Positions 38,101-50,094 of a DNA stretch of 64,000 bases are shown here, in pieces. The position numbers and the translations under genes were made by a program. The notes below the pieces were generated by a model. The model worked only from the letters and a program-made list of their open reading frames with translations, was not told the DNA's origin and did no database searches. The DNA lies in assembly GCA_022885665.1 (NCBI GenBank), contig JAGQDJ010000186.1, positions 254,024 through 318,023 of the forward strand, in the 5' to 3' direction. Position 1 is the first letter of the stretch, and each line of letters opens with the position of its first letter. This DNA is from Triops longicaudatus. Lineage: Eukaryota; Arthropoda; Branchiopoda; Notostraca; Triopsidae.

Positions 38101-41100
38101 TCAGTTCTGTTGCCTCTTCTTCGAGCACTCCTTTCGCTCCCGAATCCTCTGAAACCGGAAGCATTGCTTCGACTTCTGAATCTGGTGAAGGCAGCACAGA
38201 AATTCTTCCACCCGTTACGGAAGATGACAGTTACTTGGTCGTAACTGGTTCTAGCGTTACTAGCGAACCGTCGTTGCCGGATAACCTTTCTATTGAGCAC
38301 GGCCAAACTTCGTCCACAGCCGCTGCAAGCGAACCTACCGTCCAAACTAGCACAGAAGAAGCTGAAGTGCCAGTAACTGAAATTGCTCCCACAAGCAGCA
38401 GCGAAACTCCAGTAGAACTTAGTGAACGTCCCGATGAAGTCGCTGTCCCAGTTACCGAAATCCCAAGTACCATCAGCTCTCAACGACCGGAAGAAATTCC
38501 CCTAGAAGAAGTCGATACAGTGAACACAGAAGCACCAGTAACCGAAATCAGCGTACCTGAACGTCCGGACGAAGCTCAAACTTCTGTACCTACTGGCAGC
38601 GAAGCTCCCATTGCTTCCACAGAAAGCGAACCACAAGTAGGAAGCTCGTCTGAACCCACTTCTATTTCCTCTTCTTCTTTAGTACCAGAAGTAGTGACTC
38701 AAATATCGTCTGAAAATCCTGAACTCCAGACAGAAGTTAGCGTAGAAAATTCGAGCGGAAGTTCAGTGCAATCTACTGAAGCTGCACTAGAATCCACTCC
38801 TGACCACCAAGAAAGTTCGTCGGTGGCCTCAGAAACTCCTGAACAATCCACTGAAGACCTTAGCAGCTCCTCTGAAGTACCAACACTTGGACTGTCCGAA
38901 AGCCCCGCTCCAGTCACGGAAATCGAGCAAGCAATTTCGTCAGAAAGCCCTGTGCCAGTAACAGACGTTAGCTCATCTTCTAGCACCGAAAAACCTTCCA
39001 GTGAATCGTCTGAGAGCCCTGTTCCTGCCACTGAATCAAGCCCCGAATTGTCGGAAAGCCCTGTACCCGCTACAGAATCGAGTCCAGTACCCGAATCCAG
39101 CCCTGGCTCTTCCGAAAGCCCGGTACCAGAGTCCAGCCCAGAGACCTCAGAAAACCCAGCACCTGCCACGGAAGCAAGTCCAGTTCCGGAAGAGAACCTG
39201 CAATCCAGTTCCGAAACTCCTGAGGTTTCAGTACCCGCGACCGAGGCAAGCCCAGTGCCGTCTGAAAGCCCCGCTCCAGTACCAGAATCTTCCGAATCAT
39301 CAGTACCAGTGACCGAACCAAACCCGGTACCATCAGAGAGCCCTGTACCTACGCCTGAATCTTCTGAGAGTCCGGCACCAGCTACAGAATTGAGCCCAGC
39401 TGGATCGGAAAGCCCTGAACCCAACCCTGCAACTGAACCCAGCCCAGCTCCTGTACCCGAGTCGAGTCCCGAAACTTCCGAGATTCCAGTACCAGCAACG
39501 GAACAAACTCCGGCAGCAGAATCTTCCGAAAACCCAGCCCCTGCCACGGAAACAAGTGCAATCCCTTCGGATAGCCCGGTTGAGCCTGAAGTGTCCGAAA
39601 ATCCAGTTCCAGTAACTGAGGCAAGCCCAGCGTTACCCGAAAGCCCAGTACCGGTATCAGAATCCAGCTCAGAATCATCTGAAAGTCCTGTTCCTGTCAC
39701 TGAATCGAGTCCAGTACCATCCGAAAGCCCAGTTCCGGAGGTCGAATCCAGCCCAGAATCTTCTGAGATCCCTGTACCAGCCACTGAATCAAGCCCGGTT
39801 CCATCGGAAGGCCCTGAATCTAGCACCGCCAGCGAACCCAGCTCAGTACCGTCAGAAAGCCCAGCTCCGGTACCAGAATCCAGCTCCGAAACTTCCGAAA
39901 TCCCAGAACCCGCCACTGAATCAAGCCCGGCACCCGAATCTTCCGAAAGCTCTGTACCAGCCACAGAGTCGAACCTAGTACCTTCGGAAAGCCCAGCTTC
40001 AGTCCCCGAATCTTCAGAAAGTTCAGTACCAGCCACTGAATCGAGCCCAGTACCGTCTGAAAACCCAGTTCCAGTACCCGAGTCCTCCGAAAGCTCTGTA
40101 CCAGCCACAGAATCGAACCTAATACCTTCAGAAAGCCCAGCTCCGGTACCCGAGTCCTCCGAAAGCTCTTTACCAGCCTCTGAATCAAGTCCAGTACCTT
40201 CGGAAAGCCCAGCTCCGGTACCTGAATCTTCAGAAAGTTCAGTACCAGTCACTGAACCGAGCCCAGTACCGACTGAAAACCCAGTTCCCGTACCAGAGTC
40301 TAGCCCAGAAGCTTCTGAAAGCCCGGTACCAGCCACGGAAGCCAGCCCAGTGCCTTCAGAACTCCTAGAATCGAGCCCAGCTTCTCCTGTGACTCCTGCA
40401 TCATCCGAAAGCCCAGCCTTAGTATCAGAAACCATCCCAGATTCCTCCGAGAGCCCAGTACCAGCCACGGAAGCCAGCCCTGCACCTTTTGAAATCTTAC
40501 CGCCCGTACCAGAGTCTTCAGAAATCCCAGCTCCAGTACCAGAGTCTTCAGAAAACCTAGGTCCAGTACCAGAGTCTTCAGAAAGTGCTGTGCCTGCTAC
40601 TGAAAGCAGCGCAGTACCATCAGAAGGCCCAGTACCCAGCTCGTCATCCGAGAACCCAGAACCAGCTACCGAGTCCGGTCCGGTAAGCTCTGTTGCTTCG
40701 GAAGAACAGGTTCCCATTGGTGTAAGCTCACCCGAAACTCCTAGTAGCAGCTCAGAAGCTTCTGGGACCACCGTTACCACTGAAGTACCCGCTGAAGTAT
40801 TATCCATTAGCTCTTCGTTGAAGCCTGTCGAAGAAATTCCTTCAGTTTCGCTATCTTCTGAAACCCCAGTTGACGAATCCAGTCAAGAACCTGAACCCAG
40901 CTCGTCACCCGATGTCATTGATCCGGACAGTACTGCTTCAGAATCACCCGTGAGCCCTGACGATGGTGTTTCTTCGGAATCGTCTGTAACGCCTGACGAG
41001 AAGGAAGACACTAGCTCGGAGCACCCTGGTTCTGAACCATCTTCTTCATCCACTACCGCCGCGCCTCTGGTGACTGACTCCGGTAGCCAAGTTACTCCCG

Positions 41101-42054
41101 GTACTCCCGAACCCGTTTCAGTGGACCTTACGCAAGAAACTACCGGCGGTGCTACACCAACACCTTCCTTGTCAACCGTCACCGAAGTGAGCACCGAAGC
41201 TGTCGCTAATACTACTACCGAAGTTCCTTCCGAGCACACCGATTTGGTCGTCGGCCCCGGAGCGTGTCTCTTTGAACAGAAGGTGTACGTGTCTGCCCAA
41301 CAAATCCCCCGTGAAGATCCATGCGACTTCTGCTTCTGCTTCCGTGGAGATATTATCTGTCTACAGCAATCTTGCCCACCACCCATCCCTGGCTGTTGGG
41401 AGGAGCCAATTGAAGGTTTCTGTTGCCCGCGTTACGAGTGCCACGTTATGAAACAAATGAAAAATATGACCATCCAGACGCCACCTATGCCTTTACCCAT
41501 GCTCGTAGCCCAACAACAAGAACAGCAGCAACAGCAAGGACAACAATTGCAGCTCAGCTCCGAAGCCTTGGCGAATCTCAAAGCTTCCTTCTTGGCACCG
41601 ACTATGAAGCAAGTAGAAGTTCAAGGTTGCGAAATTCTCAATGAATTCTACGCCGTGGGACAAGTTGTACCTAAAGCGTCAGGACCTTGCATTGAGTGCA
41701 GGTAAAATTCGTGTTTCCTACTCTGAAAGGAATGTTACCAATTATTTCGTTTTTTAGTAGCTTTTTAGCCAGTGAAACAATTTCTGAAACAAAATCTGTT
41801 CATTTTTATGAGTCAACTTTTCAGAAAACTTACTCCAGTTTCTCAAAATTTCACTTAACCATTTGTCTAAACACGGTTGTTATATACTAATTCGATTCCT
41901 GTTTTGTAGATGTGGTCCTCAAGGAATGATGGAATGCGATCCTAGACCGTGCCAGCCTGAGCCGATGCTCCGTAAAGTCATGACAGCCGCCGTCCGTCGT
42001 CGTCGACACGCTGTCCGAGAAGCTGACGGCGTTTTACGGTTGCCATCTAGTTAA
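32109..42054 (+). CDS. Tnc: Tenectin-like mucin-type extracellular matrix protein (2,481 aa, nine coding exons)
   Basis: Tenectin is a secreted matrix protein and integrin ligand of insect epithelia. Coding exons: 32109-32199, 32732-32764, 32826-33020, 34140-34306, 34369-34516, 34758-37082, 37254-37448, 37555-41701 and 41910-42054; all GT-AG and in phase. A signal peptide spans residues 1-30. von Willebrand C domains lie at about residues 43-105, 146-211, 229-290, 989-1050 and 2291-2345, each with the CxxCxC and CCPxxxC pattern. Two Ser/Thr/Pro/Glu-rich mucin-like blocks (about 290-985 and 1060-2290) sit between domains 3 and 4 and between 4 and 5. Domain 5 carries CFRGDIICLQQSCPPPIPGC with an RGD integrin motif at residues 2315-2317, which matches tenectin as I remember it. 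A final half-domain (about 2413-2450) is followed by RRRRHAV, a furin-like site. Poly-A signals are at 42262 and 42900. A general kielin/chordin-like label is the main alternative. Confidence 0.85.
38999..40640 (+). repeat. Mucin-like tandem repeats in the large tenectin exon
   Basis: Encodes irregular units on the theme ESPVPATESSPVPSESP, with Glu-Ser-Ser and Pro-Val-Pro alternating. Unit length varies (roughly 10-25 codons) and near-identical 60-100 base copies are visible around 39900-40250. Rich in potential O-glycosylation sites. The reverse strand is also open for about 700 codons because of the biased codons. Confidence 0.85.
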
Positions 42055-43706
42055 GAAACTGCCTCCATGGGGATGTGTTTCCGAAACAAGCTCATTCTTG
42101 CTAAACGCCATTCATCTTCCTTCCAGTTCGCTAAATTTTTTAAAGAGTCAATTTTCTTTATTGTATTAGTTTTTTGCTTGTAAATTTTCACCAAGTCAGA
42201 AAGCTGCAAAATTTAGGGGGTTGAAATGGGGTTTAAGCTCAAAATCTTTCTTTGGTGCAGGAATAAATTATTGGAAGGAATTAGGTTAGAGAGATGAATG
42301 GTATTAGGCGACTTTTTTGTCTCCCCAAATGTGGATGCCAAAGTGTGAACGGGGTTTTTTCCTTCAAACTTATGGTGGTTGGTTTTTATTTCTCTTTTCA
42401 TTTCGTCCCATCTTTGGATAGCAGAAGTCCTGCGACCCATTGCACTCGCTCATAAAAAGTTGTTGTTTTTTCAGTTTCTTTCATGAAAAGAAAGTACTAC
42501 GGGGCGCAGTTTTATAGCCAATTGCTACTTAGCTTTACCGTACTTTTAAGATAAATGCTCCGCTTGAATTTTTACTCAAGAGTGCAGCGGCGCGGATTTG
42601 TACATAGGTGATGTGAAGGGATCATTTTTGTATTTATTTGACAATGGGGACCAAGGTAGGGATTATTGAAACTCGCTCACAGCCAGAAGTTTTCTTACGT
42701 TGGAAAGAAAAAGACGTTGGGACTTGTTACGTTTCTTCTATTGGTTGTTAAAAGTGCAAGACTGTGTTTATTAGAGGCACGTGATAACCAATGTAACTAG
42801 GTGCAAGAGAGAAAAGTTTGTGTGCAACATTTGCGATAGTGTTTGGAAACAAAAAGAGGAGAAAAGCCGTGTAAGCTTCCGAATGCAATTTTTGTGCGGA
42901 ATAAAACTTGTTAATAATGTAAGAAAAAATGACGAAATTTATCTTTGTACAGTGGATAATGGTTAAACCGGTAGGCTCGGCACCGAATAAGTGATATCGG
43001 TCAAAACGTAAGCAGTTTTAATACTTTCGTTGAAAATTGTTGGCTTGAATGTTTAGGAATTAATGTTGGTCTAGCAGATCTGTTCAGCCGGAGTCATTAA
43101 AATTGTAAGATACCCTACGAACGGTTAAAACAAAATTTACCTTACAATGGGAAGATAGGAGAAACCTGAAGTGTCCAAAACAATTGCATTTAAACCAAAA
43201 TCCCTGGTGTGGTCTGACAAAAGCCTTTCTCACACAATGGAACCCATGATTGAAGATCAAGAATTGCAGAAACGGCTGAATAGCAAAAATCACAAATTGT
43301 CTTTAGTTACCATAATGCAGAAAGAGGCAGTCTAATACTGAATTATATGAGACTAAAACAAAACCTTAGACTTTTCACTCATTTGGGTTGAATATTCAAA
43401 TAGCCGACATAAGACGATAGGAATCCACTTTGCTTTATGTTTCTGTTGTTTCTCTTTGGTGAGAATAACGCACATCTAATTCGAGAGTTGGTTTCCATGG
43501 AGGCATCACTTAGCAACCGGTACCCGTTTTGATGGGGGTTAGCATATCCATCCCTGATGTTCGAATACATTGCATACTCAAAGGTGTAGTGGGGGGCTGC
43601 TTCCGGGCCCCCACCCGAACCTGAGATACCGGTTTCGGCCATAGCAACAGGCCATTGTTTGGTCAATGCAGTGTAAGAGTTCAGAATACGGATTAGTTGA
43701 AGAAGA
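42055..43706. other. 3' untranslated and intergenic DNA
   Basis: Follows the tenectin-like stop. AATAAA occurs at 42262-42267 and 42900-42905. No further coding frame is supported before the next start codon; an in-frame TGA lies three codons before the ATG at 43707. Confidence 0.6.
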
Positions 43707-45191
43707 ATGTTTTCCTGGGCACTTATCAATATAACGGAAGAATTAGCATCCCGCCTTTCATCATTAGGAAACGACGACACAAAGCATGAAACTACCATCA
43801 CGAGTGCCAATAAAAATCACATCGAAAAATCTCTCCTTGAACTGCGTTCATTGGCTCCAGAATTACCCCGTATTGTTCGGCAAAAACTCAGTGCTTCGGG
43901 CGTGGATAACAAGACCACACAGAAAAATCCATTTAGCGAAAAGATTGCACTCTATCACACAGAAATCGATAGCCTAACGCAGTGCAATGCTGCCATGGAT
44001 GCCAAGATGAAACTCATAGAAGAACGGACCAGTCTCATTTTTCACTTAGAAGAACGACTGCGTCGTTTAAGCACGCGTACGGAACACGTTTTATCCTCAA
44101 TTAAGTAATACCTTCGCGTTCAAGTAAATATTTAATAATTTCTTTGTAACTAAGAGCTAGCGGAGAGGAAACGAGGAACAAATTCGAGACGGACGACCTT
44201 ATTCCACATGAAAATCTGTGTGAGAAATTGACACTACTGCAAAGTTGTTACAAAAGCTTATGTCAAGATAACCGGATAAAAGAAGAAACCATGGCAATCA
44301 GAAAGTAGATCACATATCCTCATCCACCATGTGAAAGACTTCTTTATCATTCACAGGAGAGAGCTTCTGTCTAATGTGTTAGAATGGACGCTCAAATTGC
44401 GAGAAGAAACCGAGTCAGCAAACGTCACAATTCAAATAGAAAAAGAGAAGAGTAGAGTTAAGGAATGCGAGCTTGCCCAAGCAAGGGTAAGAAACAGCTC
44501 ACTTCTAAGTAGAGATAATCTCCATTAAGACATGTAACAGTTTGCGTCAAGCTGAGAAGAGAAACGAGTGTGCATCTCTCGCGACTTTCAGTCTAGCCGC
44601 GTGGCAGGTCGAAAGGAACTTGCCCAGCCTGTTAGACGTTAAAGCGTGCTACACTGTTTTCTTTTTAATTTGCGAGCCTTTTAATTTGTAAGCTATATTT
44701 TTGTTTCACGACAGGAAGAATTTTGCATATTACATGAGGAATATGTCGCAATTATGGACAGAAAAACCAAAGAAGAGGCTGAAAGACTGGCCCGGGAGGA
44801 GGAGAACCGAAGACAAGATATGGCCGCTAGGGCGATACAACGCGCTTTCCGTCGCTGGTTACTACGCCGATTTATTCGGCGAAAGCGGCGAAAAAAGAAG
44901 GGCAATAAATCACGGGTTGGAGAGAATACTGCTTCGCCGAAAAATGACCTGACTACGGTCGAGGCTCAAAGACAAGGGACAGGGCAAAGCTCGCCGGCCA
45001 AGAGCGCTAATGTGCACACAGTACCCTCCGAAGGAATCCGGAGTGTGGTAGTAAGACAGCAACGCGTCGTACGAAAGATCGACTCACGGAAGATGGAAGA
45101 AGGTATTGCAAAGCCAACGAAAGGCTTAAAAGAACAAGGGTGCCAAACAGACGGAAGGGTTCCTAAGACCAAACAAATCTACAAAAGTTAA
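43707..45191 (+). CDS. Coiled-coil IQ-motif protein, DRC10 (IQCD)-like (384 aa, four exons)
   Basis: Exons 43707-44104, 44155-44304, 44357-44486 and 44715-45191 join in frame through GT-AG introns of 50, 52 and 228 bases. The start ATG has an in-frame stop three codons upstream. Residues 1-230 are helical, charged and coiled-coil-like (for example EERTSLIFHLEERLRRL). Residues 227-265 continue with many Glu/Arg (KTKEEAERLAREEENRRQD) into an IQ motif, AIQRAFRRWLLRR (IQ at residues 267-268), and a Lys/Arg-rich tail. This order, helices then one C-terminal IQ then a basic tail, and the length fit the axonemal nexin-dynein regulatory complex subunits DRC10 (IQCD) and DRC9 (IQCG). DRC10 is my preference, with DRC9 a real alternative. 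IQ motifs bind calmodulin. If correct, the animal keeps motile cilia or flagellated sperm. Confidence 0.6.
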
Positions 45192-47492
45192 CATGTTACG
45201 CTTGAATAACGTGTTATGCCCCATCCTTGACTGTTTTTACGCCATGGTGAACATAGGAGAAAGTCCAAGTTTCATAACAAAATCTCCTATTTCAGCTCTT
45301 CTATTTAGCTCTTTCCACTAGCTCCGCCTATCGTTTACTCCTTTTCCCTCATCTTTGCTCTTTTCTTCTCCAATACAACCCTGGTCTTCCTACTTTAATA
45401 CACTCAAGAAGAAAATCGTGTTCTTAAAATTTTTTACGGTTTGTAAGTTTACTTTTGCTATTCCAATCTTGACTTGGATTTGACAGGAAATTAATTTACC
45501 GGGCCAGGTTTTTGCAGCGTTTTGATGGAAAAGTCTTGAAATGTGTCTTTGGGATACGCAATAACCGTTTAACGGGGCAGCAGTTGGGGTCCCCACCCTA
45601 TGAATAAGGTGAATTAAGTAGATGCAATAAAAAGCACACTGCAATACATATTTTCAAAGTATTTTAAACCAATAACCTCTTTTCCGATCGTGTCCTTTCT
45701 AGAATCAAGAGAGACGCACAAAGAAGACAACTTCATTAGAACGTCTAAATATTGTGCTTCTGTTAAAGTTTTCAGCCAATGTTGAAAGAAAAGTACTTTT
45801 AAGTTACTAAAAAACGTGTTACGATGTCGTGAACTTTAGATAATTTTTAATCGCAACTACTTTTAATTGAAAAAATATCCGTTTTTACCTTGCCCTAGTA
45901 ATGAATAAAAACAGTTGAGAAGCTCTGCTATTGTGGGAAAGCTAGATTTGTGTTATGGAAACCTTCAGAGAGAAGCTATGTTCATTCTAGAAAAGTTCTT
46001 TAACCCAGTGTTACCAATTTCTCTTTATGCCCCCTAGAGACATGTTAAAAAGTGTTCAGTTCCTACTCCTTTCAACCTGGTTTCTTTCTGTACACCCAAG
46101 AATGATTCACTACTACTTTGCTAGAGGTCACGGGAATGTCGCATGGCAATGCTATAGAAGCCATGTTGGGTCACAGTTGAAAGGATGCAAGGGGTTAGTG
46201 AGCAGTGAACGAAGACCGAACGAACGAAAGCAGTGAACGTTTGGCGTACGAACGCTCGGAAGAAGTATTGGTTTGTGCGTTTTAAACGAGAGCATCAAAT
46301 CAGAATTTCAGCGAAAACTACAGGTATACCATGAAACAAGTTTCTGTGTAAAATTAGAAGGCATAGTTCGCAAAGAAAGAAGGTAAGACTTGCTTTTACT
46401 TGTGAATTCTGCTTGGGGTCAGTTCGATTAGCGACTTCCCCATGCTGTATTCTCGCGTAGTTTTACTTGCCAATTAGCAGTAAGATTCTTAGAAGCCAGT
46501 CGGTTGTCAAGCTTTACCCGAAGCAGCCCCAAACTCATAGAGACTTTATGGCACTGGGTTGGCGAGAGCATGAGGAAGTGCTTCTCGATAATTTCCAACC
46601 GTTACTCCACACCGCCGATTAAATGCACCTATTAAGTAATGTAAATCTATAATGTTATCTCTCTTTTTCGCCTTGCATAAAAAAGATATAGGGCCATTTG
46701 ATATCACTTCCTAGCTTTGAGAAGTTCCATAAAGAATGTTAGGATTGCGGCTAATTTAACTTACCATAATTCGATTTATCCCTTCGGTATTTTTCTTGTT
46801 ATCCCCCCCCCCCCGTGATTCCTAGTTGAGCCGTTCTAACCAACCTAACCTAGATTAAATTAATTTAACACATTTTAATGTATTTAACCACGGCACACGT
46901 ATGCAAACCATGTGAAAGCTAGGTCAATGCAAAAATAGGTTAGTTATGTTAAATTAGCTAAGGATTATTAGGTTAGACTCAGCCTTAATATGTAAAAGTA
47001 TATTTGTAAGTTTAATGTATTTTTTACTCATGGGAGCCTGGAACAAGCAAATTGGAGAAGTTTATAGCAGAAAAAGTACCATACTTTCTCCTTAAGATTG
47101 ATAGAAATTTAATGAGGGTAAATATAAGCAATGGGAAGTTAATGGAAAAATAATTCACGGTAAGTTAGATTCAAATATGTTAAATTTAAATAAATGGAAT
47201 ATATTTAATAGTCAACGTCGCAATGTAGTGGTTAATAAAAGTGTTAGACCGTAAATCTAATTATGGGCTTCTTCATCCCTGTATTAAGCTCTTACAGTTG
47301 ATTTAAAATTTAAGATGCTGTGTGCTAAGATCTGAGACATTTATCTGATTTTAAGCTTTGAAGGCTAATAGTTTGTTTAACCTAAGTCATTGTTATGATA
47401 AAATAACCCAGTTTCTAAAGATTAATCAAATATTGAAATAAAGGATGTGATTTTAAAAATATCCATGCTGTTAGGCCAATGTTAAATTAAGA

Positions 47493-47969
47493 TAGGGTTA
47501 CCATCTCACGCTTATAAAATTTAAGGACTACTGTTTTTTAGTGGAGGAGCCAAACGGTATTGCCTCCTCTCCCGCTCTTGCACAACGGAGCTCATACACT
47601 CCCTCGCTCAGCACTCACACACGGGAGGTTGTTACAGTTATGCAGGCAGACCCGGCTCCCCCATTCGCGCGCCATTGCATATACAGTACACCCTTGAACT
47701 TGCTCTAACACGCGTGTGTTTCACTTTGATGGCTATAGCCGTTGTCCACGGCCCTCTATGCCCAACGGTTAGCCATTTTTAAACAGAACTTGAAACTGCA
47801 TGCGGCCGGCATGTATTATTGATGGTTTAGTCGTTTTATTCTGACGAAATGTCTACAAATTTAGCAGCAACTCCCATTTTAAGTACATATTTAAGGACAA
47901 ACACCCTTAAGGACGGGCATACCAAATTTAAGTACTGTCCTTATCATTTAAGTACGGGTGGTAACCCTA
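47493..47969. mobile_element. hAT-type non-autonomous DNA transposon (MITE), 477 bp
   Basis: Flanked by a perfect 8-base target-site duplication, AATTAAGA at 47485-47492 and again at 47970-47977. Ends are inverted repeats: left TAGGGTTACCATC, right GGTGGTAACCCTA, with further weak similarity inwards (CTTATAAAATTTAAGGAC against the complement of GTCCTTATCATTTAAG). An 8-base duplication and this end type are the hallmarks of hAT elements. There is no transposase frame, so it depends on another copy. Confidence 0.85.
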
Positions 47970-49249
47970 AATTAAGAAAAGTTAATTTGCTACTTTTAGA
48001 GTAGCTTTTGCCAACTGAAGTGCTTAAGAAACAAGGTGTGGATGGAAGTTTATAACCAGAAAGTATCAACTGCTCAAACTGGCAAAAAAAAATAGGTAAA
48101 AGTGGTCAGGGTTATAGGAGAGGTTTGCTAGCTCGTAGAGTATACAAAGTTCAAATTTGGTGCGCTTTCTTACTGTTTACCAGCTGTTGCTAGCAGTGTC
48201 CGTAAGTTGTCTCTAGTGTGACTACGCCAACTCAATACTCGGAAAGCTTGCGAGCGTTATGTTTTTTCCATGTCTTCGGCGCGTAAGGTTCGTAGTTTCA
48301 GCCACGAAACAAGAAGATACACGAGCCCAGATAAATTGAAGTATACTCTGTACTTACGAGCTTATTAAATTAGCCCTCACCGCCTTTAATATAGGTAAGC
48401 CACCTAATTCAACTGCCAGGCTTTTGTGTCTTGATTATTCTTGGGTCATACGCTGCATGGATAAACACGAGGAAGGAAAGGGGAAAGTGGTAGTAGACCT
48501 AGTTAGCGTAGGTTGAAGAGGGGCATAGAGGTATTGTTATAGCTATATGGGACAGGGTAATATGGACGGCTTACCAATTTGCCTACTTTGTGTCTAGTAG
48601 CAGAGCTAAAGGAGAAACGCAAACATGTCCACAAGAAAGAACACAAGTTTTTCTCTATCTCAGCGAGTAGAAGATTCTCGTAGAGAGAAAAAATGAGATA
48701 AAGGGTTCAGTTGCTGAACGTTTGTGCATGAGTGTATTAGTGGTTTTTAAGCAATTTGTGTCGTTCTTCGATTTATATATAACACGGGTTGTGATGCGTA
48801 CAATCAGCTGTATGATTTAAAACACTCTTGTACAGTACACAAGACAAGAACGCAAAACAACGTTCAATTGTGTATTCTTTCAAAATAATAATATTAATAA
48901 TTTAAATAATTTAGTTGTAAATTCAGGTTAGCATACTTAAGAACAAGACAATGGCACTAACTTTTTAACTTTTGACTTAATTGTAACATTCCTGGATTAC
49001 TGTACTTCCAAGTTGGTGTTCATAGCTACTCCGTGATGTATATAAATTTTGAACGCGAAAATGAAATTGTTCGACGAAATTCAAAAATAGCATTTTTTTA
49101 AAAAAAGTTTCTTATCGGTGTCATTAACGTAGATTACTTGAACACGTTTGACCATTTTCTTTGAAGAGAATGTCTTCAGTTATTTTACCAAAAGATGTTA
49201 ATAAAAAGAGATCGCCAGAAAAAGAGGTACTAACACCTTACAACTTATA

Positions 49250-50094
49250 CAGTGGTACCCCATTTAACGAACATAATCTTATTTTGGACTGCGTTCGGTG
49301 TGAGAAGCGTTCGTTACAAGCAACACTAATTTCCGTAAGGTCTAATAGAAATAATATTATTTCTGTTCCTAATCCCGGACCGAAACCTAAGAAAGTTGAT
49401 CTAAAAAATCGGAAAAAATACTAAAATGTACTGACTTGCGAAGTGTATTTCGTAGATATATTAATTAGTTTTATTCAATCACTGACTCTCGAGAACACTC
49501 CAGGTTACATAAATCTTCTATCTTTCTGCCTCTTACATATCAGCCTTGGTTTTTATGTCCGGCACTGATTAGAAGAACCCGTCTAATGCAGTTTGCTTGT
49601 AGTCTCTTTTTTAATACAATTCTAAAGAAGTGCATGGCGTCCGTGTTGAATATGTCTGAACATATGTTTACTTGAAGTCCATCTGGAAGCCGCATTTTTG
49701 CTTGGGCTTAAATTTCTTCGTATTTCGCAGTAAATTCGTTTACGGCATAAGGGAATCACTGCGCTCTTCCATCTTCTGTTCCTATTACCAGAAGTCTCTG
49801 GTGCAATTTAAGCACTGCTTATAATCGAAAACCCCCTAAAACTATGTAATCAAACGGAGATACGCAAGCAAGTTATTTCTCTTCAACTGACTGGTGTTGA
49901 AAGCCAAGTTCTCGTCTATAATGCATGTGTGCAGACTGGGAAACGTAACCGCCAATTTTTAAAAACTTTTGCTCTACCTAAGCGGTTCGTTGCAAAAGGT
50001 AGAGTTCGTCGTGCGAGTCACTTTTTCTCCCAACCGCGTGTTCGTCGTACAAGTTGTTCGCAATACAATGCGTTCATTGAACGGGGTACCATTG
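49250..50094. mobile_element. pogo/Tigger-like non-autonomous DNA transposon, 845 bp
   Basis: Left end CAGTGGTACCCCATTTAACG, right end the complement of the same theme (TTGAACGGGGTACCATTG), both flanked by TA (49248-49249 and 50095-50096). TA target duplication with CAGTnGnACC ends is typical of the pogo/Tigger branch of Tc1/mariner. No intact transposase is visible; short frames inside are not recognisable. Confidence 0.75.

Noticed and set aside
38699..40807. 702-codon minus-strand frame
   Set aside because: Antisense shadow of the tenectin mucin repeats; Ser/Thr/Pro codons read as Gly/Ser/Leu repeats on the other strand.
46830..46980. Telomere-like TTAGG/CCTAA words
   Set aside because: Only one or two units in each place, not a tandem array.
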